Below are positions 1 through 7,333 of a DNA stretch of 64,000 nt, piece by piece. The notes beneath the pieces are model-generated. The model saw only the letters and a program-made list of their open reading frames with translations. It made no database searches and had not been told where the DNA came from. The stretch is taken from positions 1,736,001-1,800,000 of the forward strand of contig NZ_JAIWPJ010000001.1 of assembly GCF_020515625.1 (NCBI RefSeq), given 5' to 3'. Origin of the DNA: Natrinema amylolyticum (GTDB lineage Archaea > Halobacteriota > Halobacteria > Halobacteriales > Natrialbaceae). Numbering within the stretch: position 1 is the stretch's first letter; every line of letters starts with the position of its first letter. A program made the translations under genes and the position numbers.

Positions 1-1
1 C

Positions 2-151
2 GGACTGGTCTTTCCCGACGGCTTCCGCACCAATCCGGCGGACATCCCGTGGTTCCTCGAGGGCGAGACGATGGTCGTCATCCTCCTCGCCTGGCTCGTC
101 GTGCCGATCGCACTGGGCATCTGGCAGTTCGAACGGACCGATCTCGGCTGA
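2..151 (+). CDS. C-terminal fragment of a membrane protein, probably an ABC-2 type permease
   Basis: Only the last 49 codons lie in the window; the reading frame is open from base 2 to a TGA at 149-151. The fragment contains one strongly hydrophobic helix (about MVVILLAWLVVPIALGIW) followed by a short polar tail ending QFERTDLG. A final helix followed by a short charged tail is typical of haloarchaeal ABC-2 permease subunits, but no diagnostic motif is visible, so the family call is an inference. It is convergent with the downstream G1P dehydrogenase gene, about 100 bases away. Confidence 0.55.
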   Translation, partial: GLVFPDGFRTNPADIPWFLEGETMVVILLAWLVVPIALGIWQFERTDLG

Positions 152-247
152 CGGGTCGCGCTCGTTCGATCATCGCGCTGGAGAACGGTTCGCGGTGGAA
201 ATCGCGACCGGCCCGCCATCGTTTGGCCGCCCGAAACCGACCGCCGA

Positions 248-1321
248 TCAGTCGATCACGCCCGTTTTCGTCGCCACGTCTCGAGCGGCCCGCTCGTTCA
301 TCCCGTTGCCCAGAATCGTGTAGCGGTCGCGGATCTCGTGGCAGGTGGTCAGCGACTCGATGACGGTCTCGTCGTCGATTCCGAGTTCGGCGGCGGTCGT
401 CGGCGCGTCGATGCTCGAGAGCGCGTCGCGAATGTCGCGCCAGATGCCCCGATCGCCGCCGTGGAGGTAGGCGGTCATGATCGAGCCGACGCCGACCTGG
501 TGGCCGTGGAGGGCCGCCTCGGGGGCCAACCGATCGAGCTGATGCGAGAAGAGGTGTTCGGCTCCGCTCGCGGGCCGCGAGGAGCCGGCGATGCTCATCG
601 CGACGCCGGAGGACATGAGCGCCTTGGTGACGACCCAGGCCGATTCCTCGAGCCCCGGTCGGATGAGGTCGGCGTTGTCCACGAGGATCTCGGCGGTCAT
701 CTCCGAGAGCGCGGCGGCGTACTCGGAGTATTCGACGTCCTTGAGTCGATTGGCGAGCCGCCAGTCCATCACCGCGGTGTAGTTCGAGATGATGTCGGCG
801 CAGCCGGCGGTCGTCAGCTCCCAGGGCGCGTCGGCGAGGATGCCGGTGTCGGCGACGACCGCGAGCGGCGGTTCCGCGGCGACGCTATGGCGTGAGTCGC
901 CGTCCGGAACCGAGCCGCGGTTGCTGACGATCCCGTCGTGGCTCGCCGCGGTCGGAACGGAGAGAAAGCCCATATCGAGGTGGTGACTGGCCAGTTTCGC
1001 GATGTCGATGGCCTTCCCGCCGCCGATCCCGACGAGATAGGAGACCTCCTCGGCCTCGGCGACCTCGATCACCCGCTCGACGGCGTCGAAGGTCGCTTTC
1101 TCGATCGTGACGATCGCGGGGTCGATCCCGGCGGCCTCGAAGTCGGCCGCGATGGGGTCCGCGGCGACCTCGCGGGGCGTCGGACTCGTGACGAACAGCG
1201 GCCGCCCCTGCAAGTGGAGATCGTCGACCACGTCGACGACCTCGCTGCGAACGTCGTGGCCGACGACGACGTTTCGCGGGAGGCGGATCCACGTCGATTT
1301 GTCGAACATAGTCTGACTCAC
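248..1321 (-). CDS. egsA: sn-glycerol-1-phosphate dehydrogenase
   Basis: This 357-residue cytoplasmic enzyme reduces dihydroxyacetone phosphate to sn-glycerol-1-phosphate with NAD(P)H. That is the step that sets the archaeal stereochemistry of membrane lipids. The nucleotide-binding signature GIGGGKAID is at residues 98-106. The metal ligands expected for the iron-containing-alcohol-dehydrogenase-like fold are present: Asp176 in CAD, His256 in GAEHLFSH and His274 in HGHQVG. Length matches the family. The ATG at 1321 is used; a second ATG four codons downstream (MFDKS) is an alternative. The gene is convergent with the truncated membrane gene on its left and stands alone. Confidence 0.93.
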   Translation of the reverse strand: MSQTMFDKSTWIRLPRNVVVGHDVRSEVVDVVDDLHLQGRPLFVTSPTPREVAADPIAADFEAAGIDPAIVTIEKATFDAVERVIEVAEAEEVSYLVGIGGGKAIDIAKLASHHLDMGFLSVPTAASHDGIVSNRGSVPDGDSRHSVAAEPPLAVVADTGILADAPWELTTAGCADIISNYTAVMDWRLANRLKDVEYSEYAAALSEMTAEILVDNADLIRPGLEESAWVVTKALMSSGVAMSIAGSSRPASGAEHLFSHQLDRLAPEAALHGHQVGVGSIMTAYLHGGDRGIWRDIRDALSSIDAPTTAAELGIDDETVIESLTTCHEIRDRYTILGNGMNERAARDVATKTGVID

Positions 1322-1475
1322 TCACCCGCGGACCATACGTGTTTTTCCTCGAGGAGGTTCCGACGACTGGACCGGCGACGCTGATCTCGACCGCCGGTCG
1401 TTCGACGGGCCGGAACCGGGTTGCGGGTTCAACGGGACGGGATCGGCCTGCGGGTTCGCCGGATCCGAACCCGAC

Positions 1476-2465
1476 TCAGAGCGTGTCCAGAATACTCAGC
1501 ACGCGCTCCTCGCCCTCTCGGTCCGGCCCGTTTTCGTCCCCGTCGCGATCGCTCTCGAGGTGGTCGTCGACCGATCGGGCCATCGCGTCCTCGATCGGCG
1601 TCGACTCCCACCCCAGCGCGGCGAGTTTCGCCGTCGAGAGGACGTGCGGGTACTCTCGGTAGAGCGGGTAGTCGTCGAGGTCGATATCGCTGGCAGCGAG
1701 CTCTCGAGGCCCGGCGTGGACGACGTCGACGTCGGTGTCCAGCGCGTCGGCGATCAGTTCGACCATCTCCTCGAGGGTGACGAGCCGCCGGTCGCCGACG
1801 TTGTAGGCCTCGCCGGCCGCGCCCCGTTCGGCGACGACCCGGAGCGCGCTGGCGACGTCTTCGACGTAGACGCGGTGGCGAAGGTTCGTCCCATCCCCGG
1901 GGACGACGACCCGGTCGAAGCGATGGATGCGGTCGATCCACCAGTCCAGACGTTCGGTGTAGTCGTGGGGGCCGTAGACGATCGGCGGGCGGACGGCCAT
2001 CGCGCGGACGCCGTCCTCGGCTGCGGCGAACACCGCGCGGTCGCCCTCGGCCTTCCGATTGCCGTAGGTCTCGAAGGAATCGTCGGTCGCCTGCTCGGCC
2101 GTACAGGCGTGGAGGGGCGTCTCGTCCTCGCGTTTCGGGATCTCCTCGCGGTCGTAAGCCGCGCCGCTCGAGACGTAGACGTAGGCCTCGCAGTCGTCGA
2201 AGAGTCGGGTCGCGGCGCGGACGTCCTTCGGGTGGTAGGCCACGCAGTCGAAGACGGCGTCGGGATCGACCGTCGTCGCGGCCGCCTCGAGCGCCGTGTC
2301 GTTCGTCCGATCGCCCTCGACGCGGTCGACCCGGTCGTCGTCCGCGAACGGGTTCTCGCTGGTCCCGCGGTTGAAGATCGTGACGTCGTACTCGTGGTCG
2401 AGCAGGTCGTCTACGAGGTGGCGACCGATGAAGCGAGTGCCGCCGATGACGAGTGCGCTGTCCAT
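1476..2465 (-). CDS. NAD-dependent epimerase/dehydratase family protein (extended SDR)
   Basis: A 329-residue Rossmann-fold protein. The N-terminal dinucleotide-binding motif GGTRFIG is at residues 8-14, and a YNVGD motif typical of sugar-nucleotide epimerase-like proteins is near residue 230. The ATG at 2465 puts the glycine motif at the usual distance from the N-terminus; the longer open frame up to 2531 adds a basic stretch atypical of halophilic proteins. The substrate cannot be read from the sequence. It may act on a nucleotide sugar or, like some single-gene haloarchaeal relatives, on another nucleotide-linked substrate. It is divergent from the KaiC-like gene at 2632. Confidence 0.85.
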   Translation of the reverse strand: MDSALVIGGTRFIGRHLVDDLLDHEYDVTIFNRGTSENPFADDDRVDRVEGDRTNDTALEAAATTVDPDAVFDCVAYHPKDVRAATRLFDDCEAYVYVSSGAAYDREEIPKREDETPLHACTAEQATDDSFETYGNRKAEGDRAVFAAAEDGVRAMAVRPPIVYGPHDYTERLDWWIDRIHRFDRVVVPGDGTNLRHRVYVEDVASALRVVAERGAAGEAYNVGDRRLVTLEEMVELIADALDTDVDVVHAGPRELAASDIDLDDYPLYREYPHVLSTAKLAALGWESTPIEDAMARSVDDHLESDRDGDENGPDREGEERVLSILDTL

Positions 2466-2631
2466 ACGGAGCCGATAGGGGCCTCGGAGAAAAACTCTGG
2501 CGACAGGGAGCGACGGGCCGCCGCTCGCCACCGAATGGCCGCGGAATTCGCGCGGCGACGACCGAACTCGGCGCGACCCACGTCGTTCAGGGGAGGGTTC
2601 TTTGATCCCGTTCGTGGTAGGGCGGTCCGGT

Positions 2632-3636
2632 ATGTCAGAACAGCTCCGGACGGATCGCGCTCGGGAACATCCACTCGAGTGCGATCACTGTCACTACCCG
2701 ATTCCGGGCGATCCCGAGGAGAGCGACGACGGGCGGTACTGTTCGACCGCCTGCCGCGAGGCCGCCGACGACGATTCGACGATGCCCGATCCCGACGCGT
2801 ACAAGCGGTTCGTCAGCGGCATCGAACCGCTCGACTCGCTCGTCCCGAACGGACTCCCCGCCGACTCGTTTCTCCTCCTCTCGGGCGACGAAGGGACCCG
2901 CCGCGCCGAACTGGGGACCGAACTCGCCTGGCGCGCGCTCGAGCGGGGCGAACCCGCCGTCGTCGTCTCCGTCGCGAACCCGCCGACGGCGACGCTCGAG
3001 CGGTTCTACGGGAACGGGTGGAACGTGCTCCCGGCGCTGGAAACCGATCGACTGCGGATCATCGACTGCTTCACCCACCGGCTCGACGACCGGGACGACT
3101 TCCTCGACGAGCGAAGCGACTGGGCAACGTTCGTCGGCGAGGCCGCCGAGGACGCGATCGTCGAGGTCCGCGACCCGAGCGACCGTCGCGAGCTGGCGAA
3201 CAGCATCCACCGCGCGCTCGACGACCTCGAGATGACCGAGACGGGACTGGTCACGATCGACTCGCTGGACGAACTCGAGTCGTTGCTTCAGGACCAGTTG
3301 GTCCACGACTTCATCAAGGACATTCGGGCGACGGTCTGTAAGGCGCGGTTCGTCCCGATCGTCGCCGGCGCGACGACGGCGGGCCAGGACGGCTATCCCG
3401 AGGAGGAGTACGTCTTCGACGGGATCGTCGATCTGCGACTAACGGATCGGCTGGCACCGGACGCCCGGCTCAAACAGCTCGCCGTTCGGAAACTCATCGG
3501 GGCCCAAATCCTCCCGCAGTGGGTGACCTACGAATACGAACCCGCCCGCGGGCTGTTCGCGTTCGGTCCGAACACGGATCCGCGACAGGTCTACGACCTC
3601 GGAAACGGCCCGTCACAGCCGACCCGCCCTCGGTAG
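2632..3636 (+). CDS. RecA/KaiC-superfamily protein with N-terminal zinc finger and degenerate Walker A (HTR-like)
   Basis: A 334-residue soluble protein. Residues 17-45 carry CDHC followed by CSTAC, a compact zinc-finger arrangement. A single RecA-like domain follows, starting KRFVSGIEPLDSLVPNGLP, which is the usual start of KaiC/GvpD/RAD55-type domains. The loop expected to be GxxGxGKT reads GDEGTRRAEL, so the P-loop lysine is missing and ATP hydrolysis is doubtful. Walker-B-like LVTIDSLDEL is retained. Such proteins are found widely in haloarchaea as HTR-like proteins of unknown role, and a signalling or scaffold function is possible. The ATG at 2632 was chosen over an upstream in-frame start at 2602 because the latter overlaps the promoter region shared with the divergent epimerase. 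Confidence 0.8.
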   Translation: MSEQLRTDRAREHPLECDHCHYPIPGDPEESDDGRYCSTACREAADDDSTMPDPDAYKRFVSGIEPLDSLVPNGLPADSFLLLSGDEGTRRAELGTELAWRALERGEPAVVVSVANPPTATLERFYGNGWNVLPALETDRLRIIDCFTHRLDDRDDFLDERSDWATFVGEAAEDAIVEVRDPSDRRELANSIHRALDDLEMTETGLVTIDSLDELESLLQDQLVHDFIKDIRATVCKARFVPIVAGATTAGQDGYPEEEYVFDGIVDLRLTDRLAPDARLKQLAVRKLIGAQILPQWVTYEYEPARGLFAFGPNTDPRQVYDLGNGPSQPTRPR

Positions 3637-3716
3637 CCGGGCCACGTGGCCGCTCGAGCGGAAACGGACGGACTCGGACCGCGAATCGGATCCGAGATCG
3701 GAATCCGGTTGTCGGA

Positions 3717-3752
3717 CATATTTTCCCGTTATATGGCCTCATATTTCCCGTA
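3717..3752 (+). promoter_or_regulatory. Direct repeats CATATTT(T)CCCGT upstream of the Gln/Gly/Arg-rich gene
   Basis: Two near-identical 13-base copies (3717-3729 and 3740-3752) stand 23 bases apart, about two helical turns, in an unusually AT-rich 50-base stretch. They lie roughly 150 bases upstream of the next start codon. Spacing and position suggest a promoter or tandem operator, but no known haloarchaeal site is recognised. Confidence 0.3.
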
Positions 3753-3897
3753 TTGGGCATGCACGCGAAATCACGCTCGGGTTTTAACCGCTCGTTCGCT
3801 CTACGTCCCAGCGCAGTACTACGACCACCAGCGGCCAGCGCGTCGATCGGACCGAATCGGGAATCGACCGACCTCGCCGATTACCACAGCCACACCC

Positions 3898-5301
3898 ATG
3901 AACGACCGATACGACAGCGACCGACGGACGGACGAACGGACCGAGCGATCGAACGATACCGGGTCCCACACTCGGAATCAGGGTCGAGAGCAGAGCGACG
4001 AGAGCGACCGGAATCGACAGGGCGGCGACCGCGGCTGGCTTCACGGGTTGTTCAGCCGCGGCGAGAGCGACGACCGCGGTTCGCAGGGGCCCGAACACCG
4101 CGGACGCGAGCGAGAGCGAACGGAGGGCCACCGAGAGACGACCGCCGACACGGGCTGGGGACGCGGGTCAGGGACGACGAGCGAGAGAGACCGCGAGCGC
4201 AGCCAGCAGTCGGAGCAACGCGGTGAACGCGGTCAACGGCGAGGGCGACAGGCCGGGCAGCAGCGTGGACGGCAGTCCGGGCAGCAACGGGGCCAGCAGA
4301 CCGGACAGCAACGGGGTCAGCAGCAGGGCGGCCAACAGCGCAGCGGGTTCGAAACGAACGCGATGGACGAAGCGAACCTCGCGTACGGTGGCGAAGCCCG
4401 ACACGAGGAACGTCGTGGCGGACAGCGCGGCCAGCAGGGCGGCATGCAGGGTCAGCAGGGCGGCATGCAGGGTCAGCAGGGTATGCAGGGCCAGCAGGGC
4501 GGTATGCAACGAGGCCAGCAAGAGGGCGACCGCTCGCAACGCGGCCAACAGAGCGAGCGCAGTATGCAGGGCGGCATGCAGGGTCAGCGAGACCGCATGC
4601 AGGGCCAGCGTGGAACCGGGGGGTCCGATCGCCAGCAGGGCGAGCAACAGCAGGGCGGCATGCGACAGGGGCAACACCAACAGGGCGAGAGCCGATCCCA
4701 ACGCGGCCAGCAGGGCACGCAGCGCGGCGAGGACCGACAGGGTGCCCAGCAGCGCTGGCACGAGAGCCGAGACACCGGCACCGAACCGATGGACCGCGAA
4801 CGGGACTACCAGGGCCGACAGCATCGCGGGCAACAGAACAGGATGCGAGACCAGCAGAGAGGCCGGTCCCAGCGAGGCAGCGAGCAACACGGCAGTCAGT
4901 ACCAGCAGGGCCAGCCCGAGTCCCGTCGCCACCAGCAGAGCGAAGGCCATCAGTCCGGCACCCAACGGGATCAGGGTAGCGGACAGCGCGACCGGCGAAC
5001 CGACCGCGACTATCAGGACAGCCAACAGTTCAGCCGGCAGGAGGACCGGCGAGACACCCAAGGCTCCTCGGGCGGTCGCATGAACCGCGAGCAGCAGTCC
5101 GGCGGCGGCCTCGAGTACCGCCAACAGGGACGACGGTCCGAGCAGGGCGACTGGACCGACACCCGCGAGTCGGAGCGGGGCTCGAGCGGTGACCGAAACC
5201 AGCAGTTACAGGACGACGACATGAGCAACCGTCGCCACGTCCACGAGCGCGATCCGACCGCAGACGAGGATCGCGCCCGCGACGAGGACTGGTCGAGCTA
5301 A
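3898..5301 (+). CDS. Low-complexity Gln/Gly/Arg-rich intrinsically disordered protein
   Basis: A 467-residue protein built almost wholly from Gln, Gly, Arg, Ser, Asp and Glu, with almost no aliphatic or aromatic residues. Near residue 155 is a short less repetitive segment (NAMDEANLAYGGEAR), and after it come repeats of the form GGMQGQQ. There is no signal peptide or membrane segment, so it should be cytoplasmic and disordered. I do not recognise a family. Composition resembles RGG-like RNA-binding or hydration/stress proteins, but that is analogy only. The ATG at 3898 is preferred because the open frame before it is of different composition. A long antisense frame exists here only because of the codon bias. 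Confidence 0.75.
   Translation: MNDRYDSDRRTDERTERSNDTGSHTRNQGREQSDESDRNRQGGDRGWLHGLFSRGESDDRGSQGPEHRGRERERTEGHRETTADTGWGRGSGTTSERDRERSQQSEQRGERGQRRGRQAGQQRGRQSGQQRGQQTGQQRGQQQGGQQRSGFETNAMDEANLAYGGEARHEERRGGQRGQQGGMQGQQGGMQGQQGMQGQQGGMQRGQQEGDRSQRGQQSERSMQGGMQGQRDRMQGQRGTGGSDRQQGEQQQGGMRQGQHQQGESRSQRGQQGTQRGEDRQGAQQRWHESRDTGTEPMDRERDYQGRQHRGQQNRMRDQQRGRSQRGSEQHGSQYQQGQPESRRHQQSEGHQSGTQRDQGSGQRDRRTDRDYQDSQQFSRQEDRRDTQGSSGGRMNREQQSGGGLEYRQQGRRSEQGDWTDTRESERGSSGDRNQQLQDDDMSNRRHVHERDPTADEDRARDEDWSS
4432..4510 (+). repeat. 21-base tandem repeats encoding GGMQGQQ
   Basis: Imperfect tandem copies of a 21-base unit, GGCGGCATGCAGGGTCAGCA plus one base, encode GGMQGQQ within the low-complexity protein. 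One copy is shortened by a codon (GMQGQQ). Related but more diverged units recur at 4560-4610 and 4640-4690, so the tract has grown by slippage or unequal exchange. Confidence 0.8.
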
Positions 5302-5382
5302 CGGCCTCGAGTCCCCGGAAGGCATCCGTCACCGCGATCCGAAATCACCTCGTTTTTGCCACCGCTGTCCGGACGAGCCGAT

Positions 5383-5793
5383 ATGAGCGGCACGTACGTC
5401 CTCGTCATCGACGTCCCGCGATCGACGAGTATCGAGGTCGGTGCGCTCGGTGACCGCGAGTTCCCTGCCGGCGCGTACGCCTACGTCGGCAGTGCGTTCG
5501 GCCCCGGCGGCTTCAGTCGCGTCGATCGCCACCGCGAACTCGCCGACGGCGACCGCGAGACGCGCCACTGGCATATCGACTACCTGCTCGGCCATTCCGC
5601 GACGCACCTCGAGACCGCGATTACGTTCCCGAACGCCGATCGGGAGTGCGAACTGGCGGATCGGCTGCCCGGCGAGTTCGTCTCCGGGTTCGGCGCATCG
5701 GACTGTGACTGCGAGGCGCATCTCCTCGCGGCTCCCGACGCGGCAGCGATTCGAGAGGCGGCGGTCGACGCGGGCGGCGTTCTCGACGACTAG
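5383..5793 (+). CDS. DUF123 / GIY-YIG-related nuclease family protein
   Basis: A 136-residue protein matching the DUF123 family, which is related to the GIY-YIG nuclease fold and is sometimes fused to endonuclease III. Visible landmarks are the start GTYVLVIDVP, the segment AYAYVGSAFGPGG (the degenerate YVG equivalent of GIY-YIG), a central RHWHIDYLLGH, and a late Cys-rich FGASDCDCEAHL. Length is that of stand-alone members. The ATG at 5383 places the first beta strand at residue 3; an in-frame start at 5356 is possible. A CGTTTTTGCC stretch about 30 bases upstream may be the TATA-like element. Its biochemical activity is unknown in the family. Confidence 0.8.
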   Translation: MSGTYVLVIDVPRSTSIEVGALGDREFPAGAYAYVGSAFGPGGFSRVDRHRELADGDRETRHWHIDYLLGHSATHLETAITFPNADRECELADRLPGEFVSGFGASDCDCEAHLLAAPDAAAIREAAVDAGGVLDD

Positions 5794-5847
5794 TATAGCA
5801 CGCGAGGTCCCCGCTGCGTTATTACGGCTGCTTGTGAAACGGTAGCT

Positions 5848-6468
5848 ATGGGCAACTCCGATTCCGAACCCGAGTCGACGTCCGAACCGACCCCGGAACT
5901 CAGCGACGACGCGATGGCCCGATTCTCCGTTCCGGCGTTCGACGACCTGCCCGACGACCTGCGGGACCGGATCGAAGCGGAGACCGAGCGCGCCGGATTC
6001 ACACCGAACGTGTTCGCCGCGTTCGCGTACAAACCGTCGCACTTCCGTGCCTTTTTCGAGTATCACGACGCGCTCGTCGAGGACACCGCCCTCGAGCGCG
6101 AGGAGATCGAAATGATCATCGTCGCCGTCTCCGGCGTCAATCACTGCTACTACTGCAACGTCGCCCACGGCGCGCTCGTCCGGATCTACGCCGACGATCC
6201 GACGCTGGCCGACCAACTGGTCGCCAACTACCGGACCGCGGATATCAGCGACGCCCACCGAACGATGCTCGACGTCGCGGTCACGCTCACCGAACGGCCG
6301 ACTGAGGTCGAGCCGGCGGATCTCGAGGCGCTCCGGGACGCCGGTTTCAGCGAAGAAGCGATCTGGGACATCGGCGCCGTCACCGCCTACTACAACATGA
6401 GCAATCGAATGGCGATGTTCGCCGAGATGCGGCCGAACGACGAGTTTCACACGCTCGGCAGAGCGTAG
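5848..6468 (+). CDS. Peroxidase-related enzyme of the carboxymuconolactone decarboxylase/AhpD fold
   Basis: A 206-residue soluble protein. A polar acidic N-terminal extension of about 30 residues is followed by an all-helical CMD/AhpD-type domain. The redox motif is HCYYCNVAHG (CxxC with a following His) near residue 93, the arrangement of AhpD-like alkylhydroperoxidases. The C-terminal segment ending YYNMSNRMAMFAEMRPN is typical of the 'uncharacterised peroxidase-related' subfamily. A role in peroxide or thiol redox defence is likely from the family, but the electron donor is not known. It stands alone, with about 55 bases separating it from the DUF123 gene on the same strand. Confidence 0.85.
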   Translation: MGNSDSEPESTSEPTPELSDDAMARFSVPAFDDLPDDLRDRIEAETERAGFTPNVFAAFAYKPSHFRAFFEYHDALVEDTALEREEIEMIIVAVSGVNHCYYCNVAHGALVRIYADDPTLADQLVANYRTADISDAHRTMLDVAVTLTERPTEVEPADLEALRDAGFSEEAIWDIGAVTAYYNMSNRMAMFAEMRPNDEFHTLGRA

Positions 6469-6623
6469 TCGTCCCGAGACGAACTCGAATGCAGCGGAGG
6501 ATCGTCCCCTCCCACTGCCTCGCTTCTGGAAGGTCGTTTCGTCCGAAACCCCTCCCTGACGGACAGGGAGTCGCGTTCGCACAGCGGCCGAAGACATTTG
6601 TCGCTCACGCGAGACGGACGGCT

Positions 6624-7271
6624 ATGTCCGACAGGGACGACGTCCGCCGCGCCTACGACGAAATCACGGCGACGTACGCGAACGAACGGACCACGACGCG
6701 GGACGACGAGGCGGCCGCGCTCGAGGCGCTGTTCGACGGCCTTCCGGACGAATATCGTCTCCTCGACGCCGGCTGCGGGCAGGGAACCCCGGCGCTCGAG
6801 TACGCCCTCGACCCGTCGAACGGATGCGATCCGGAGCTGGCCGTCGGGCTCGATCTCTCGCGGGGGCAACTCGAGACGGCGACGCGGCTCGTTCCCGATG
6901 CGGCGCTGTGCCAAGGTGAGATGACGCGGCTGCCGTTCGCCGCGAACGCCTTCGATGCCGTCACCGCACTGTACTCGCTGATTCATGTCCAGATCGACGA
7001 TCACCCGGCGGCGATCGAGTCGTTCGCACGCGTGCTCCGCCCGGGCGGACGGCTCCTCCTCACGGAAGGGTGGACCGAGTGGACCGGTTCGAACCCGAAC
7101 TGGCTCGAGACCGGCACCGAAATGCACTGGAGTATGGCCGGCGCGACGGCCACTCGTGCCCAACTCGAGTCGGCCGGGTTCGAACTGGTCGCGAGGGGAG
7201 AGTTCAGGGACGCGCTGGCCGACGAGGAGGACGCCCGATTCCCGTACTTCCACGCGCGGCTGGCGGAGTAA
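6624..7271 (+). CDS. Class I SAM-dependent methyltransferase
   Basis: A 215-residue protein with a standard class I methyltransferase fold. Motif I is LLDAGCGQGTPALE near residue 50, the acidic residue after beta 2 is in VGLDLSRGQLE, and motif IV/V is FDAVTALYSLIHV followed by LRPGGRLLLTEG. The start at 6624 gives the typical YDEITATYA N-terminus of UbiE/COQ5-like and ubiquinone-type methyltransferases. The substrate is not indicated by neighbours. It is convergent with gltB (62-base gap). Confidence 0.88.
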   Translation: MSDRDDVRRAYDEITATYANERTTTRDDEAAALEALFDGLPDEYRLLDAGCGQGTPALEYALDPSNGCDPELAVGLDLSRGQLETATRLVPDAALCQGEMTRLPFAANAFDAVTALYSLIHVQIDDHPAAIESFARVLRPGGRLLLTEGWTEWTGSNPNWLETGTEMHWSMAGATATRAQLESAGFELVARGEFRDALADEEDARFPYFHARLAE

Positions 7272-7333
7272 TCGATCGTCGGCGAACGGAACGTCTCGTC
7301 CGGTGCGAACCGAAGAAAGAAGCGCCGTCCGAG

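Noticed and set aside
1560-3341. 593-residue plus-strand frame across the epimerase and KaiC-like genes
   Set aside because: Shadow of high-GC codon bias: strings of Arg, Asp and Val without motifs, covering two recognised genes in other frames.
4168-5124. Long minus-strand frame antisense to the Gln/Gly/Arg-rich gene, rich in Ala and Leu
   Set aside because: It is the mirror of CAG/GGC-type codons on the plus strand (poly-Ala/Leu by reverse reading), has no internal structure and no start context; the plus frame has a promoter and a sensible start.
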